Below the pieces are notes generated by a model. That model made no database searches, was not told the DNA's origin, and saw only the letters and a program-made list of their open reading frames with translations. From Bacillus suaedaesalsae (lineage in GTDB: Bacteria; Bacillota; Bacilli; Bacillales; SA4), in NCBI RefSeq assembly GCF_016890225.1, contig NZ_JAFELM010000023.1, positions 1 to 58,099 of the forward strand: a DNA stretch of 58,099 nucleotides, read 5' to 3'. This document shows positions 34,824-43,121 of the stretch, in pieces (the first letter of the stretch is position 1; every line of letters begins with the position of its first letter). Position numbers and translations under genes: made by a program.

Positions 34824-35420
34824 TTTTGCAAATACATGATTCCCGATTTTTATAGTAGTTGGGCGAGTTAGGATCCAAGTACTTTGAGCAGTTTTTGGAT
34901 TATAGAAGTACAAAGATTGTCCACCTTTTCCACGATACATCAATGCTTCCTGAACAGCACGTTTTGACTCAGCATCAGCTGCTATACTAATCGTCCCATT
35001 TTGTACTGGAGAAAATGCATAATGACCAGTTGCTGACCGTTCTGTAATTACACCTGCAACAGTATTAGGAAACAATGTGCTATCCACACGATTAAGCACA
35101 ACTGTCGCAACAGCTACTTTCCCTGCATAAGATTCTCCCTTAGCCTCTGCATATACTAATCTAGCAAGTAAATCTCTTTCATAACTAGTTGGAATATGCG
35201 GAACGGTAATTCTCTCACCTGCATATAAAGTAAAATTGTATCTATTATTAATTCGTTGAATAGCTGAGATTGGTACTCCGTAATGATTACTAATTTTATA
35301 GAATGTTTCTCCACTTTTTACTGTATGTTTAAATGATGCTGCATCTGCTATTTGTGTTTGGAATGTAAATAATGTAGCAGTTAGTGTTGAAGCAATGGCT
35401 AGTTTTTTCATCCATTTCAT
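34821..35420 (-). CDS. ykvT: LysM and SleB/CwlJ-type cell wall hydrolase (YkvT-like)
   Basis: About 199 residues: signal peptide (MKWMKKLAIASTLTATLFTF, cut near ADA), one LysM domain (HTVKSGETFYKISNHYGVPI through RITVP) and a Hydrolase_2 domain (RDLLARLVYAEAKGE, AVATVVLNRVDS, SATGHYAFSPVQNG, ALMYRGKGGQSLYFYNP). The domain is that of the cortex-lytic amidase/transglycosylase SleB and CwlJ, with the catalytic Glu in YAEAKGE. The order and length match B. subtilis YkvT. GGAGG lies eight bases before the chosen ATG at 35420. Confidence 0.87.
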   Translation of the reverse strand: MKWMKKLAIASTLTATLFTFQTQIADAASFKHTVKSGETFYKISNHYGVPISAIQRINNRYNFTLYAGERITVPHIPTSYERDLLARLVYAEAKGESYAGKVAVATVVLNRVDSTLFPNTVAGVITERSATGHYAFSPVQNGTISIAADAESKRAVQEALMYRGKGGQSLYFYNPKTAQSTWILTRPTTIKIGNHVFAK

Positions 35421-35585
35421 GTTAAAACCTCCTAGTTTTTCGCTCACCTATTAAACTATCAGTTTGCAAAGAGGTTTTCATTAACCAAAACTTCCCACTA
35501 GATTTTTTTCTTTTTACAATCCCATCATACCAACGGTCGACAAAGTTTGTGGTAAACATATCCAAATGATGTTTTTCTATATAAA

Positions 35586-36125
35586 CTATTCAACTTTTTT
35601 GCTTAAATGGTGTAAATTCAAGTTAAAAAAATTCTCTAATTGTTGGTTATTACTCAAAATTATAAGTTTATGATTATATTGATTTAACTGTCGTATAATA
35701 GTTTGGTATTCTTTTTCAAATTGACGATTCCACTTAAACATTTTGAAAAACATTTTAATAGTAGGTTTATAATGTGATGTTTCTTTTCCTAGCATTTGTC
35801 TTGTGAAGCGTTTAATGATTCTTACGTCTCTAATCAAGAGATGTATATTTAGTAGTATAATGACATCTGCTTTTTCAAAGCTTTCATTGACCCATTCCTC
35901 ATTGTGTACCCCTTCGACAATCCACTGTTCTTGTTGAATAATAAATTTCATAATCGCATTTCTTTCTTCTTCTGTATGACGAACATCACCATTTATTGTT
36001 CTTTTCCATACAACATTATCTAATTCATAATATGGAATTTTTAACATTATGGATAGTTGTTTAGCTAACGTTGTTTTACCACTAGCAACTGAACCGAGAA
36101 TTCGGATTCTGTTATAGACGAGCAC
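35586..36125 (-). CDS. P-loop kinase-like protein (FlaR/adenylate kinase-like)
   Basis: 179 residues with P-loop LGSVASGKTTLAKQLS, YYELDNVVWKR after it, and a WIVEGVHNEEW strand, the pattern of the 'topology modulation protein' FlaR-type P-loop NTPases. A basic C-terminal half follows (MFKWNRQFEKEYQTIIRQ). It starts with GTG and overlaps the preceding acetyltransferase gene by 14 bases, so they are co-translated. Substrate unknown; the topology name is historical. Confidence 0.7.
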   Translation of the reverse strand: MLVYNRIRILGSVASGKTTLAKQLSIMLKIPYYELDNVVWKRTINGDVRHTEEERNAIMKFIIQQEQWIVEGVHNEEWVNESFEKADVIILLNIHLLIRDVRIIKRFTRQMLGKETSHYKPTIKMFFKMFKWNRQFEKEYQTIIRQLNQYNHKLIILSNNQQLENFFNLNLHHLSKKVE

Positions 36126-36591
36126 TAGAAAACCACTTCTCCTTATTCAGTTGCAATATAACTTCTAATTCTTCAAGAAGTTCACCAGTCTGGACAAAAC
36201 CAATAGATTCATAAAACTTAATGGCAGAAACGTTTGAAGGTTCAGTGGATAGGCGAATACACGAACAGTCATCATTGCTAAATAAATTTTCGATAATGAT
36301 ATTCATTGCAAGCTTACCGTAACCTTTGCCTTGGTAACGTTCATCTATCATTAATCTTGGTATCCAATATTTATTTTTATCCTCAAGAGTTTGATCATAA
36401 TCTGTCATAACAAAACCGATGACTTCTTCGCCTAAGTAAATCGCATAGGGTGTAAAGCATGGATTCACTTTTGATTCAGCTATGGAATAAACATTTGAAG
36501 CAATATGATTCTTTTGACTTTCTGCTAGTTTAAGATTTATGACTGGGATAAAATTATGTACTGTTACTTCATTAATTGTTAGATGTTGCAA
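36112..36591 (-). CDS. BltD/SpeG-like acetyltransferase
   Basis: 159 residues from a TTG start set by GGGGAGGGG five bases upstream; the frame is open for 48 more codons but without a site. It resembles B. subtilis BltD (spermine/spermidine acetyltransferase): FIPVINLKLAESQKNHIASN, TPYAIYLGEEVIGFVMTDYD, then the acetyl-CoA loop RYQGKGYGKLAMNIII and NVSAIKFYESIGFVQTGE. It would acetylate polyamines or similar amines. No efflux gene like blt is adjacent. Confidence 0.75.
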   Translation of the reverse strand: MQHLTINEVTVHNFIPVINLKLAESQKNHIASNVYSIAESKVNPCFTPYAIYLGEEVIGFVMTDYDQTLEDKNKYWIPRLMIDERYQGKGYGKLAMNIIIENLFSNDDCSCIRLSTEPSNVSAIKFYESIGFVQTGELLEELEVILQLNKEKWFSSARL

Positions 36592-36773
36592 TGTAACCCC
36601 TCCCCTAATAACAGTACTATTCTCTACTTTATAGTAATCTCCTTTTTCATTAGCTCTGCTTAACAATACTAGTTTTCCTTTTAGGAGGTTAGTGAGTTGT
36701 CTCTGCATGATATGTTTGCGCACCACTAAAATCAACTATTTTTTAACTATTTAAGACAGACTTATCATAAAAG
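36592..36773 (-). promoter_or_regulatory. Upstream region of the BltD-like gene
   Basis: About 180 bases, open in the acetyltransferase frame but with no ribosome binding site. It should hold the promoter. No riboswitch or T-box sequence was seen. Confidence 0.35.
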
Positions 36774-37358
36774 AAGAGGCTGGGATATAACTAAATAAAT
36801 CATCCTCAAAGGCGAATAATTTCTGAATTATTCTACCCATTAAATATAATGCTTTTTCGTATACTTTGGTATTATTTAATCAGTTAAGCTGGAAGAACAA
36901 GTTCGTTTCATTGCGCTGCAGACACTCACTTTCCGCGGGGAGGAAGCTGAGCCTCCTCGCCTACGCCTGCGGGGTCTCAGCCTTTCCTCTAGTTCCCGCA
37001 GGAGTCGAGTGTCTTTCGCTCCATTTCACTAGTTTAGAACAAAAGGCGGAAGCGCCCCGTTTTGCCTCAGGCACAGCAAATGTTCCGGAGAGAAGAAAAG
37101 GGTGCACTTTCCCTTTTCTTCTCTCCGGGTTATTTGACCTCGAGGGGCTGGGCGCTGGAGCTAGATTAATAATACACATATATGTAAGATACCCTCGATA
37201 ATTTTATACTTTCTTATACTGTAAAGATAAATATTATGCAAAATCAAACAAATCTAAAGCACCAAATAAAAGCCCGAACTAGTAGGTGAAAGATTCATTA
37301 AAAATCGCCTAATAGTTCGGGTTTATCCTTGATTGAAATATTTATGTCCCAACCTCTT
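36774..37358. repeat. Class 1 palindromic repeat, copy D, with nested repeat
   Basis: About 585 bp, with ends AAGAGGCTGGGATATAAC...TTATGTCCCAACCTCTT. Unlike copies A-C its core lacks the roughly 30-base piece with the TTTTCAC/GTGAAAA hairpin (it reads GGAAGCTGAGCCTCCTCG), which shows that the piece is a separable module. It contains the nested repeat at 37036-37165 and a partly decayed terminator hairpin. Confidence 0.88.
37036..37165. repeat. Nested repeat with an 18-bp hairpin in copy D
   Basis: The same nested family as at 25604-25733. Here CCGGAGAGAAGAAAAGGG (37085-37102) pairs perfectly with its complement at 37111-37128. The block ends with GGCGCTGGAGCT. Confidence 0.85.
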
Positions 37359-37363
37359 GTATC

Positions 37364-38653
37364 TTATAATTCTCTCCGTAACGCTGATAACACATTAATA
37401 CTTGTGGCTTTCATTGCAGGTCTTAATCCCGAAACAATCGCAACTCCTATACTAATTGAAGCAGCAATCACTACAAGGGAAACAGGTATATACGAAAATG
37501 TAAAATCCATCGAACCATCTGATTCGGTTGTGGAGTTGATAATGATTGGTATAACTTTGTTTGCTAACATACTGATAGCATAAGAGATCGCTACTCCAAT
37601 TGCAGAACCCATGATTCCGATGTAGGCACTTTCCATTAAGAACAATCGTTTAATAATATTCGGCTGTGCCCCAACGGCTTTCATTATTCCGATTTCTTGT
37701 GTCCGTTCGGTTACAGCCATTGTCATGGTATTAAAAATACCAATAGAGGCAATTAATACAGCTACGGTACCTACAAAGATCAATCCAGCTTTTAATGCTG
37801 TGAAGAACATGTTCATTTGTTCAAGTTCTTCAGTCACTGAATAGACTAAATAACCTTTGCTCTTTAATTCTTCCGTTACAATTTGAACGGATTGCATATC
37901 TTTTGCGTATGCTTTTACTTCATTATAAAGAGGCATGTCGAAATCTTTTGGAATACTACCTGGTGGAATTAATTCATCTCTTAGTGATTCACCTACGTAA
38001 ACATTTGAATCTACTATCCAATCACGAGATGGTTCTTTTTTTATACCTACTATTTTAAAGGCAAAATCCTTTGAAACCTTTTCGCCGTCTGTTTCAGTTG
38101 TTAACGTAAAGGAAATCTCTTTATTTAGTAGCTCCCCTGTATATCCTCTTGTTTCACCTTCTTGAGCTTCCGTTGATAGTTCCTTTTCAGTTAATAACTG
38201 ACTAGCAAAATGATACCCAATGACGATTTCATTTTCTTTTTCAGGAAGTCTCCCTTTGTCTAACGTCATTCCGGCTTTTATTTCTTCTTCCATATTTGTA
38301 ATAACGGCCATTACGTCGCCTTTTCGATCATCTAACTTTGCTTCTAACTGCCCCATGGAGGTGATTCTTGTTACAACTGCTTTAACTCCACCGATCTTTT
38401 TAATGTCTTCTACGTCTTCTTTCGAAACTGCTTTGTATCCATCTTTACTTTCAGATCCATTCACTTGAACTTCAGTTAAGATTTGCTGCTTCTTAATTTC
38501 TTCTGTCACACTCTTATGAATGCCAAAACCCACGGATGCCAGCATGATTAAGAAGGCACACCCCATCGTTGTCGCAAGAATGGTCATAAAAACTCTCAGT
38601 CTATTTTTCTTCATATTTCTTCGTACTAGTTTCACTTGGTCATTAAACTTCAA
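37364..38653 (-). CDS. ytrF: ABC transporter permease YtrF
   Basis: About 429 residues, MacB/FtsX-type permease: one N-terminal membrane helix (VFMTILATTMGCAFLIML), a large extracytoplasmic domain (about 50-300) and three C-terminal helices with the FtsX motif TMAVTERTQEIGIMKAVGAQP. It aligns throughout with B. subtilis YtrF, whose start (MRFKDQV) supports the TTG at 38653 (MKFNDQVKLVRRNMKKNR) over the GTG three codons earlier. It overlaps ytrE. YtrEF with YtrBC form a transporter induced by cell-wall antibiotics in B. subtilis. Confidence 0.9.
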   Translation of the reverse strand: MKFNDQVKLVRRNMKKNRLRVFMTILATTMGCAFLIMLASVGFGIHKSVTEEIKKQQILTEVQVNGSESKDGYKAVSKEDVEDIKKIGGVKAVVTRITSMGQLEAKLDDRKGDVMAVITNMEEEIKAGMTLDKGRLPEKENEIVIGYHFASQLLTEKELSTEAQEGETRGYTGELLNKEISFTLTTETDGEKVSKDFAFKIVGIKKEPSRDWIVDSNVYVGESLRDELIPPGSIPKDFDMPLYNEVKAYAKDMQSVQIVTEELKSKGYLVYSVTEELEQMNMFFTALKAGLIFVGTVAVLIASIGIFNTMTMAVTERTQEIGIMKAVGAQPNIIKRLFLMESAYIGIMGSAIGVAISYAISMLANKVIPIIINSTTESDGSMDFTFSYIPVSLVVIAASISIGVAIVSGLRPAMKATSINVLSALRREL

Positions 38654-39341
38654 GGTATACACCTTCTTTCACTAATAGTCCATCTTTTAACATGAATTTG
38701 CGATGACTAAAGGCTGCTACTTCATCATCGTGTGTAATGATAAAGAAGGTAATATTGTTCTCGATATTAAGCTCTTTAATAAGCATGAGAATCTCTTGCT
38801 CAGTTTCAGTATCAAGACTACCGGTTGGTTCATCAGCTAATATAATACTCGGCTCAGTAATAAGAGCTCTTGCAATACTAACACGTTGCTGTTGACCACC
38901 TGATAGCTCATTTGGATAATGATTCATATGCTCATTTAGACCAACTCGTTTTAATAGTTTCTTAACCTTTTCACTTCGTTCTCCTTCAGACAGTCCTTTT
39001 AATATAAGAGGGAGTTCCACATTTTCGAAGGTTGTGAGACTTGGAATGAGTTGAAAATTTTGAAAGATAAATCCAAGATTATCTAAACGAAACTTTGCCC
39101 ATTCCTTTTCATTGAATGAGGTAACATTTGTTCCTTTAATAGAAATTTCACCTGAAAGTGGTGGAATATATCCTGATAATAAATGTAGTAATGTCGATTT
39201 CCCCGAACCACTCCTACCGACCACTGACACAATTTCTCCTTGTTGTACGGATAATGATATATCCTTTAATACTGAGATTTCCTTTTGTTCACCTTTTTTC
39301 CCTACAAAAAAGGAGTGAAATAACTGGTTAACTTCAATCAT
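38643..39341 (-). CDS. ytrE: ABC transporter ATP-binding protein YtrE
   Basis: 232 residues, MacB/LolD class: Walker A GRSGSGKSTLLHLLSG, Q-loop GFIFQNFQLIP, signature ELSGGQQQRVSIARAL, Walker B IILADEPTGSLD and H-loop FFIITHDDE. AGGAGGG precedes the ATG. It partners YtrF, whose start overlaps its last codons. Confidence 0.9.
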   Translation of the reverse strand: MIEVNQLFHSFFVGKKGEQKEISVLKDISLSVQQGEIVSVVGRSGSGKSTLLHLLSGYIPPLSGEISIKGTNVTSFNEKEWAKFRLDNLGFIFQNFQLIPSLTTFENVELPLILKGLSEGERSEKVKKLLKRVGLNEHMNHYPNELSGGQQQRVSIARALITEPSIILADEPTGSLDTETEQEILMLIKELNIENNITFFIITHDDEVAAFSHRKFMLKDGLLVKEGVYLEV

Positions 39342-39350
39342 AATGCCCTC

Positions 39351-40346
39351 CTAAGCCTGCTTTGTTTTTTTGAAAATCGTAAATTTCGTTATTAATAATC
39401 CTATTACAGCACCAATAACCGCTCCTATTAAATATCCGCCGAACGAATGATTAGATGAGAAGAATACAAATCCACTAAATCCTAGAACAGCAACAATGAT
39501 GACTAAAAGTTGGACAGGACGATTCAGCTGTTTTAACAGAAAGAAGTTTCCCTTTCTCTCATATGGCTGTTTGACGAAAGCTAAATACCCAATAATGAAA
39601 AACAAAATCATATACAACGCAGGAACCCATAAAGATACGAAATCCATATTTATTGGACCGAAGGCAATTCCACCGTAAAAGATATAAAATATCGGAGAAT
39701 AACTCACAACCTGTTCCATAATTCTTTCTAAGTAAAAGCTATCGGTTCTAAAAAGCCTCTCATTTAGCACCCCGATGTTCATTGCAACTACAAATGTAAG
39801 GAGTACTGGTAAAATTGCAACACTGAAGGCAGTCAAGCCTTGTGCAAATACGTTCCCTGTTAAACTGCCAGCTGCTATCGTTAATGCATATGCCATTAAA
39901 ACTACTATTGATAGATAACCAAAGAATGGATGAAAAAATACTGAGTGCGCATTTGAAAACAGTAATATCATTCCGGTTAATGAGTACGAAAGGATAATTC
40001 CACTAAGAAGAGTTAGGATACCCACTACAGCCTTGCTTACGAACATTTCTCCTCTTGAATAAGGTAGTGTTAAATAATAATCAAAGTTTCCTTTTGCTCG
40101 TTCTCCTCCAATTTGGCTAATTGCAATTGTAACCGCAAACGCAACCGTAACTAAAAGATAAAAACTAACTCTTCCATCAAATGATGCTATGAAATTAATA
40201 CTTTTATAAACATCTGTTTGTGTTTGCCAACTTTTGTAATCCATGAATAGGTTAATTGGTAAATAAAAACAAATAAACAGGAAACTTACGATTAACGGCC
40301 ATTTTTGTTGCTGCCACTCAATTTGTAATAACCCTTTTCTTACCAT
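39351..40346 (-). CDS. ABC transporter permease YtrC/YtrD-like
   Basis: 331 residues with about eight membrane segments (first IVSFLFICFYLPINLFM; last pair AVLGFSGFVFF and GYLIGAVIGAVIGLLI). It is related to the paired permeases YtrC and YtrD of B. subtilis, but only one such gene is present here, so the subunit may act as a homodimer. The ATG overlaps the end of ytrB by seven bases, with GGAGG inside the ytrB end. Confidence 0.85.
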   Translation of the reverse strand: MVRKGLLQIEWQQQKWPLIVSFLFICFYLPINLFMDYKSWQTQTDVYKSINFIASFDGRVSFYLLVTVAFAVTIAISQIGGERAKGNFDYYLTLPYSRGEMFVSKAVVGILTLLSGIILSYSLTGMILLFSNAHSVFFHPFFGYLSIVVLMAYALTIAAGSLTGNVFAQGLTAFSVAILPVLLTFVVAMNIGVLNERLFRTDSFYLERIMEQVVSYSPIFYIFYGGIAFGPINMDFVSLWVPALYMILFFIIGYLAFVKQPYERKGNFFLLKQLNRPVQLLVIIVAVLGFSGFVFFSSNHSFGGYLIGAVIGAVIGLLITKFTIFKKTKQA

Positions 40347-41218
40347 CTACGTCTACCTCCAAACTTCGCAATAAACACTTCTTCAAGGTTTACAGGTACT
40401 TCATTCCAAACTTTTGGGTTTAATGATTTAAGCCATATTCTTGCTTCTAGATTTTCTTTATCCAGTAAGAGAGTACAAAAAACTCCTGAATAATCTAGTA
40501 TCGGTATACTCTTTTCTCGAATAATTAACGATACATCCTCATCAAAAACTAGCTGTACTTTCACAAATTGCTCTTTTAATTCATCTAAGTCTGTGACTTG
40601 TGAAATTCGATGATCTTCTAAGAATGCGATTCGATTACAAATACGTTCAATATCCTCTAAACGATGGGATGTAATAATGAGAGTCGTTTCACGAGATGCA
40701 ACCTCGTCTACCATTAATTCCAATATATCGTACCGTGTTACAGCATCTATTCCGTCTGTCGGTTCATCAAGCAAAATCACTTCAGGTCTTGATGCAAACG
40801 CAATTATCAAGGAAAATTGCTTTTTCTGTCCAGTTGAAAGCTCTCTATATTTTTTATCTTCAGGTAATTTGTAGCGATTCATTAATTCATTTGCATACGT
40901 GACATCAAATTTTGGATAATTAACTCTCAATACCCCAACTAGCTCTTTATAGGTGAACTTATCGAAAAATTGATTACGAACTGGCATGAATTGAATGTTT
41001 TGCTTCAAACTTGGATTCTGCAATAGAGATTGTTCATTGTATAGAAGCTGTCCTTCATCAGGAGTAAGTACACCCATTATTAAGCGAAGTAAGGTTGTTT
41101 TCCCGGATCCATTTCGACCTAATAAACCGAATATCTCACCTTTTTGAAATTCTAGTGAAATGTTTGAAAGAATTGAATTACCGTCAACCTTCTTTGACAC
41201 ATTTTGAATGGTAAGCAT
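40340..41218 (-). CDS. ytrB: ABC transporter ATP-binding protein YtrB
   Basis: 292 residues: Walker A GRNGSGKTTLLRLIMG, signature ELSTGQKKQFSLI, Walker B VILLDEPTDGID and H-loop IITSHRLEDIE, with a C-terminal extension of about 80 residues. It starts in the TAATG overlap with ytrA. It energises the YtrC-like permease. Confidence 0.9.
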   Translation of the reverse strand: MLTIQNVSKKVDGNSILSNISLEFQKGEIFGLLGRNGSGKTTLLRLIMGVLTPDEGQLLYNEQSLLQNPSLKQNIQFMPVRNQFFDKFTYKELVGVLRVNYPKFDVTYANELMNRYKLPEDKKYRELSTGQKKQFSLIIAFASRPEVILLDEPTDGIDAVTRYDILELMVDEVASRETTLIITSHRLEDIERICNRIAFLEDHRISQVTDLDELKEQFVKVQLVFDEDVSLIIREKSIPILDYSGVFCTLLLDKENLEARIWLKSLNPKVWNEVPVNLEEVFIAKFGGRRRW

Positions 41219-41601
41219 TATCTCTTCCCTCCAATCTCTTTCTCTATTTCTTTAATCCAGTTTTGGATATCATCAATTTTTATTCCGGCATAATACGCAT
41301 CCACAACAATCGATTTCAGCTGTTCCTTTAACATTTCAACCTTCTCCTCATTCATTTTGATCTGAACAGTTTCCGTAACGAACGTTCCCCTACCTCTTAA
41401 CGTTTCAATTACTCCTTCTCGTTCAAGTTCTTTATATGCCTTACTGACTGTGTTTGGATTTGCGACAATCATAGAGGATAGTTCACGAACAGAAGGCACC
41501 TTTTCTCCAGGCTTTAAAATCCCTTTTAAACATAGCTCCTTCATTTGTTTAATAATTTGTTCATATATAGGACTGGAATTACGAGGATCAATTTGTATCA
41601 C
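41218..41601 (-). CDS. ytrA: GntR family repressor YtrA
   Basis: 127 residues: a GntR-type winged helix (IYEQIIKQMKELCLKGILKP, then VPSVRELSSMIVANPNTVSK, then RGRGTFVTE) and a short C-terminal dimer helix, the YtrA subfamily. In B. subtilis YtrA represses the ytr operon until cell-wall-active antibiotics such as ramoplanin relieve it. It starts with GTG after AAGGAGG and heads the operon ytrA-B-C-E-F. Confidence 0.9.
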   Translation of the reverse strand: MIQIDPRNSSPIYEQIIKQMKELCLKGILKPGEKVPSVRELSSMIVANPNTVSKAYKELEREGVIETLRGRGTFVTETVQIKMNEEKVEMLKEQLKSIVVDAYYAGIKIDDIQNWIKEIEKEIGGKR

Positions 41602-41631
41602 TACAATCCTCCTTTCAAATTAGTGAATTAC

Positions 41632-41654
41632 GTGTATTATATAATGTAGTACAC
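41632..41654. promoter_or_regulatory. ytrA: Probable YtrA operator/promoter
   Basis: GTGTATTATATAATGTAGTACAC is an imperfect 23-bp palindrome with perfect GTGTA/TACAC arms, 31 bases before the ytrA start. TATAAT lies within it on the plus reading and ATTATA on the other. GntR-type operators of YtrA have such AT-rich dyads. Confidence 0.65.
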
Positions 41655-41724
41655 CTAATACATTAATAGCGATCCTTTACAAAGTCAAGTAAAGAAAATT
41701 CGACAAGTGCCTGGCACGCTGTCG

Positions 41725-41762
41725 AAAAAAAAAGATCCTACTGGAAAAATACCAGTAGGATT
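41725..41762 (-). terminator. Terminator of the first subtilase gene
   Basis: On the minus strand ATCCTACTGG pairs perfectly with CCAGTAGGAT and is followed by nine T. Next to it lies GTGCCTGGCAC, a small dyad common in Bacillus intergenic DNA. Confidence 0.88.
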
Positions 41763-41805
41763 CATACGGGAGGAATATTTTTAAATAAATTACTACCAAA
41801 GTAAG

Positions 41806-43056
41806 TTACTTCACTTTAGGGAAACCAAAGCCTGATGCAATGTCATCTCCTTCAGCAGCATGCTGACCACCTTTTATGTCATTTAGCTTAGCTCGATTTT
41901 GAAGTTCTAAACGTAGCTGATGGTTTGATAGATTTGGGTTCTCAGCCCAGATTTTTGCAGCAAGTCCTGAAATATGTGGAGTTGCCATTGATGTTCCACT
42001 AATTGTGTTGTATGATCCATCATTCCACGTTGATAAAATTTCGCCACCTGGGGCAGCTAATTCCACATCAGCCTCAGTAATCACATAGTCACCATCTGTA
42101 GTCGGATTTCCACGTGAAGAGAAGTCAGATACACGATAAGTTCCATTTTCTTGGACATTATCTAACGAAGCTACTGCAACAGCTTCCGCAACTCCACCGG
42201 GATAACCGATTGTATTCTCATCAGGACCACTATTTCCTGCTGCTGCTACAACAAGTACTCCATTATCATTCGCATACTTTACAGCGTCTGCAATGAGATC
42301 ATCTTTTCCATCAGAACCTAAAGACATTGAAATAATTAAAGGAACTCCTAATCTTTTTGATTCATCAGTTGCATGTCGGATTGCTCCGGCTATATCATCC
42401 GAGAATCCGAAGCCTAAATCTCCAAGCACTTTATAAGACCATAATGTTGCTTCCGGTGCCACTCCGTAAATTCCTGTTCCGGAATCACCACCATCCGCTA
42501 ATACAGTTCCTGCTACATGAGTTCCATGACCATTTATATCATTACATGAATTATTTACTAGAGAAAAAAGTAAATTTGAGAAGTCTTTGCATTGCTGCAC
42601 ACGATTTTCTAAATCAGCATGAGTTTTCATTGTACCTGTGTCTAGTACTGCAACGACCACTCCACTACCTCCAGATGTTTTTGTAATCGTTTGATCATTG
42701 TAAATGGCTTCAATTCCCCATGGAGTTGAATCAGTTGGCACAGCTTGTGCCTTCGACCCACCTAGAAGCTCAACAGATACCTTTTCTACTTTTTTAATGG
42801 ATAAGTTCTTATTCTTCTTTAATGCTTCATATTGTTTTTGGTTGACCATTGTTGTAAATCCATCTTCTTGAAAATCCCACCTTACTCCATATTTACCTTT
42901 CACTTCATTTTTCAATTTTGAATTGGGAGTTTGGATGATAACACGAAGTTGATCATGACCTGTCGTTTCTATTGTTGCAGCTGTCGCACCAGAAGCAAAC
43001 ATTGGGACAAATAGACTTGCTGATAATAGTAATGTACTTATTAACCTCTTTTTCAT
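41806..43056 (-). CDS. Secreted subtilisin-like serine protease (S41-like), copy 1
   Basis: 416 residues: signal peptide (MKKRLISTLLLSASLFVPMF to about 25), an inhibitor I9-like propeptide (RVIIQTPNSKLKNEVKGKYG) and the S8 catalytic domain from about 105, with Asp in VAVLDTGT, His in DINGHGTHVAGT and Ser in SGTSMATPHISG. The order QQCKDF...NNSCNDINGHGTH and the C-terminal DDIASGFGF closely match the cold-active subtilisins S41/S39 of Antarctic Bacillus; the two Cys probably form a disulfide. AAGGAG precedes the ATG. It lies after a paralogue in the same direction, separated by a terminator. Confidence 0.92.
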   Translation of the reverse strand: MKKRLISTLLLSASLFVPMFASGATAATIETTGHDQLRVIIQTPNSKLKNEVKGKYGVRWDFQEDGFTTMVNQKQYEALKKNKNLSIKKVEKVSVELLGGSKAQAVPTDSTPWGIEAIYNDQTITKTSGGSGVVVAVLDTGTMKTHADLENRVQQCKDFSNLLFSLVNNSCNDINGHGTHVAGTVLADGGDSGTGIYGVAPEATLWSYKVLGDLGFGFSDDIAGAIRHATDESKRLGVPLIISMSLGSDGKDDLIADAVKYANDNGVLVVAAAGNSGPDENTIGYPGGVAEAVAVASLDNVQENGTYRVSDFSSRGNPTTDGDYVITEADVELAAPGGEILSTWNDGSYNTISGTSMATPHISGLAAKIWAENPNLSNHQLRLELQNRAKLNDIKGGQHAAEGDDIASGFGFPKVK

Positions 43057-43088
43057 AATATTCTCCTTTTCTAATTGAAATAATAGAA

Positions 43089-43112
43089 AAGGGTCAATCG
43101 GAATTGACCCTT
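43089..43112 (-). terminator. Terminator between the two subtilase genes
   Basis: AAGGGTCAAT and ATTGACCCTT pair perfectly around four bases, followed on the minus strand by TTTTCTATT. Confidence 0.8.
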
Positions 43113-43121
43113 CAAAAGTAC

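Noticed and set aside
36592-36735. N-terminal extension of the BltD-like acetyltransferase or a T-box leader
   Set aside because: The extension does not match the family and lacks a binding site, while GGGGAGGGG lies before the internal TTG. The T-box sequence TGGAACC is absent.
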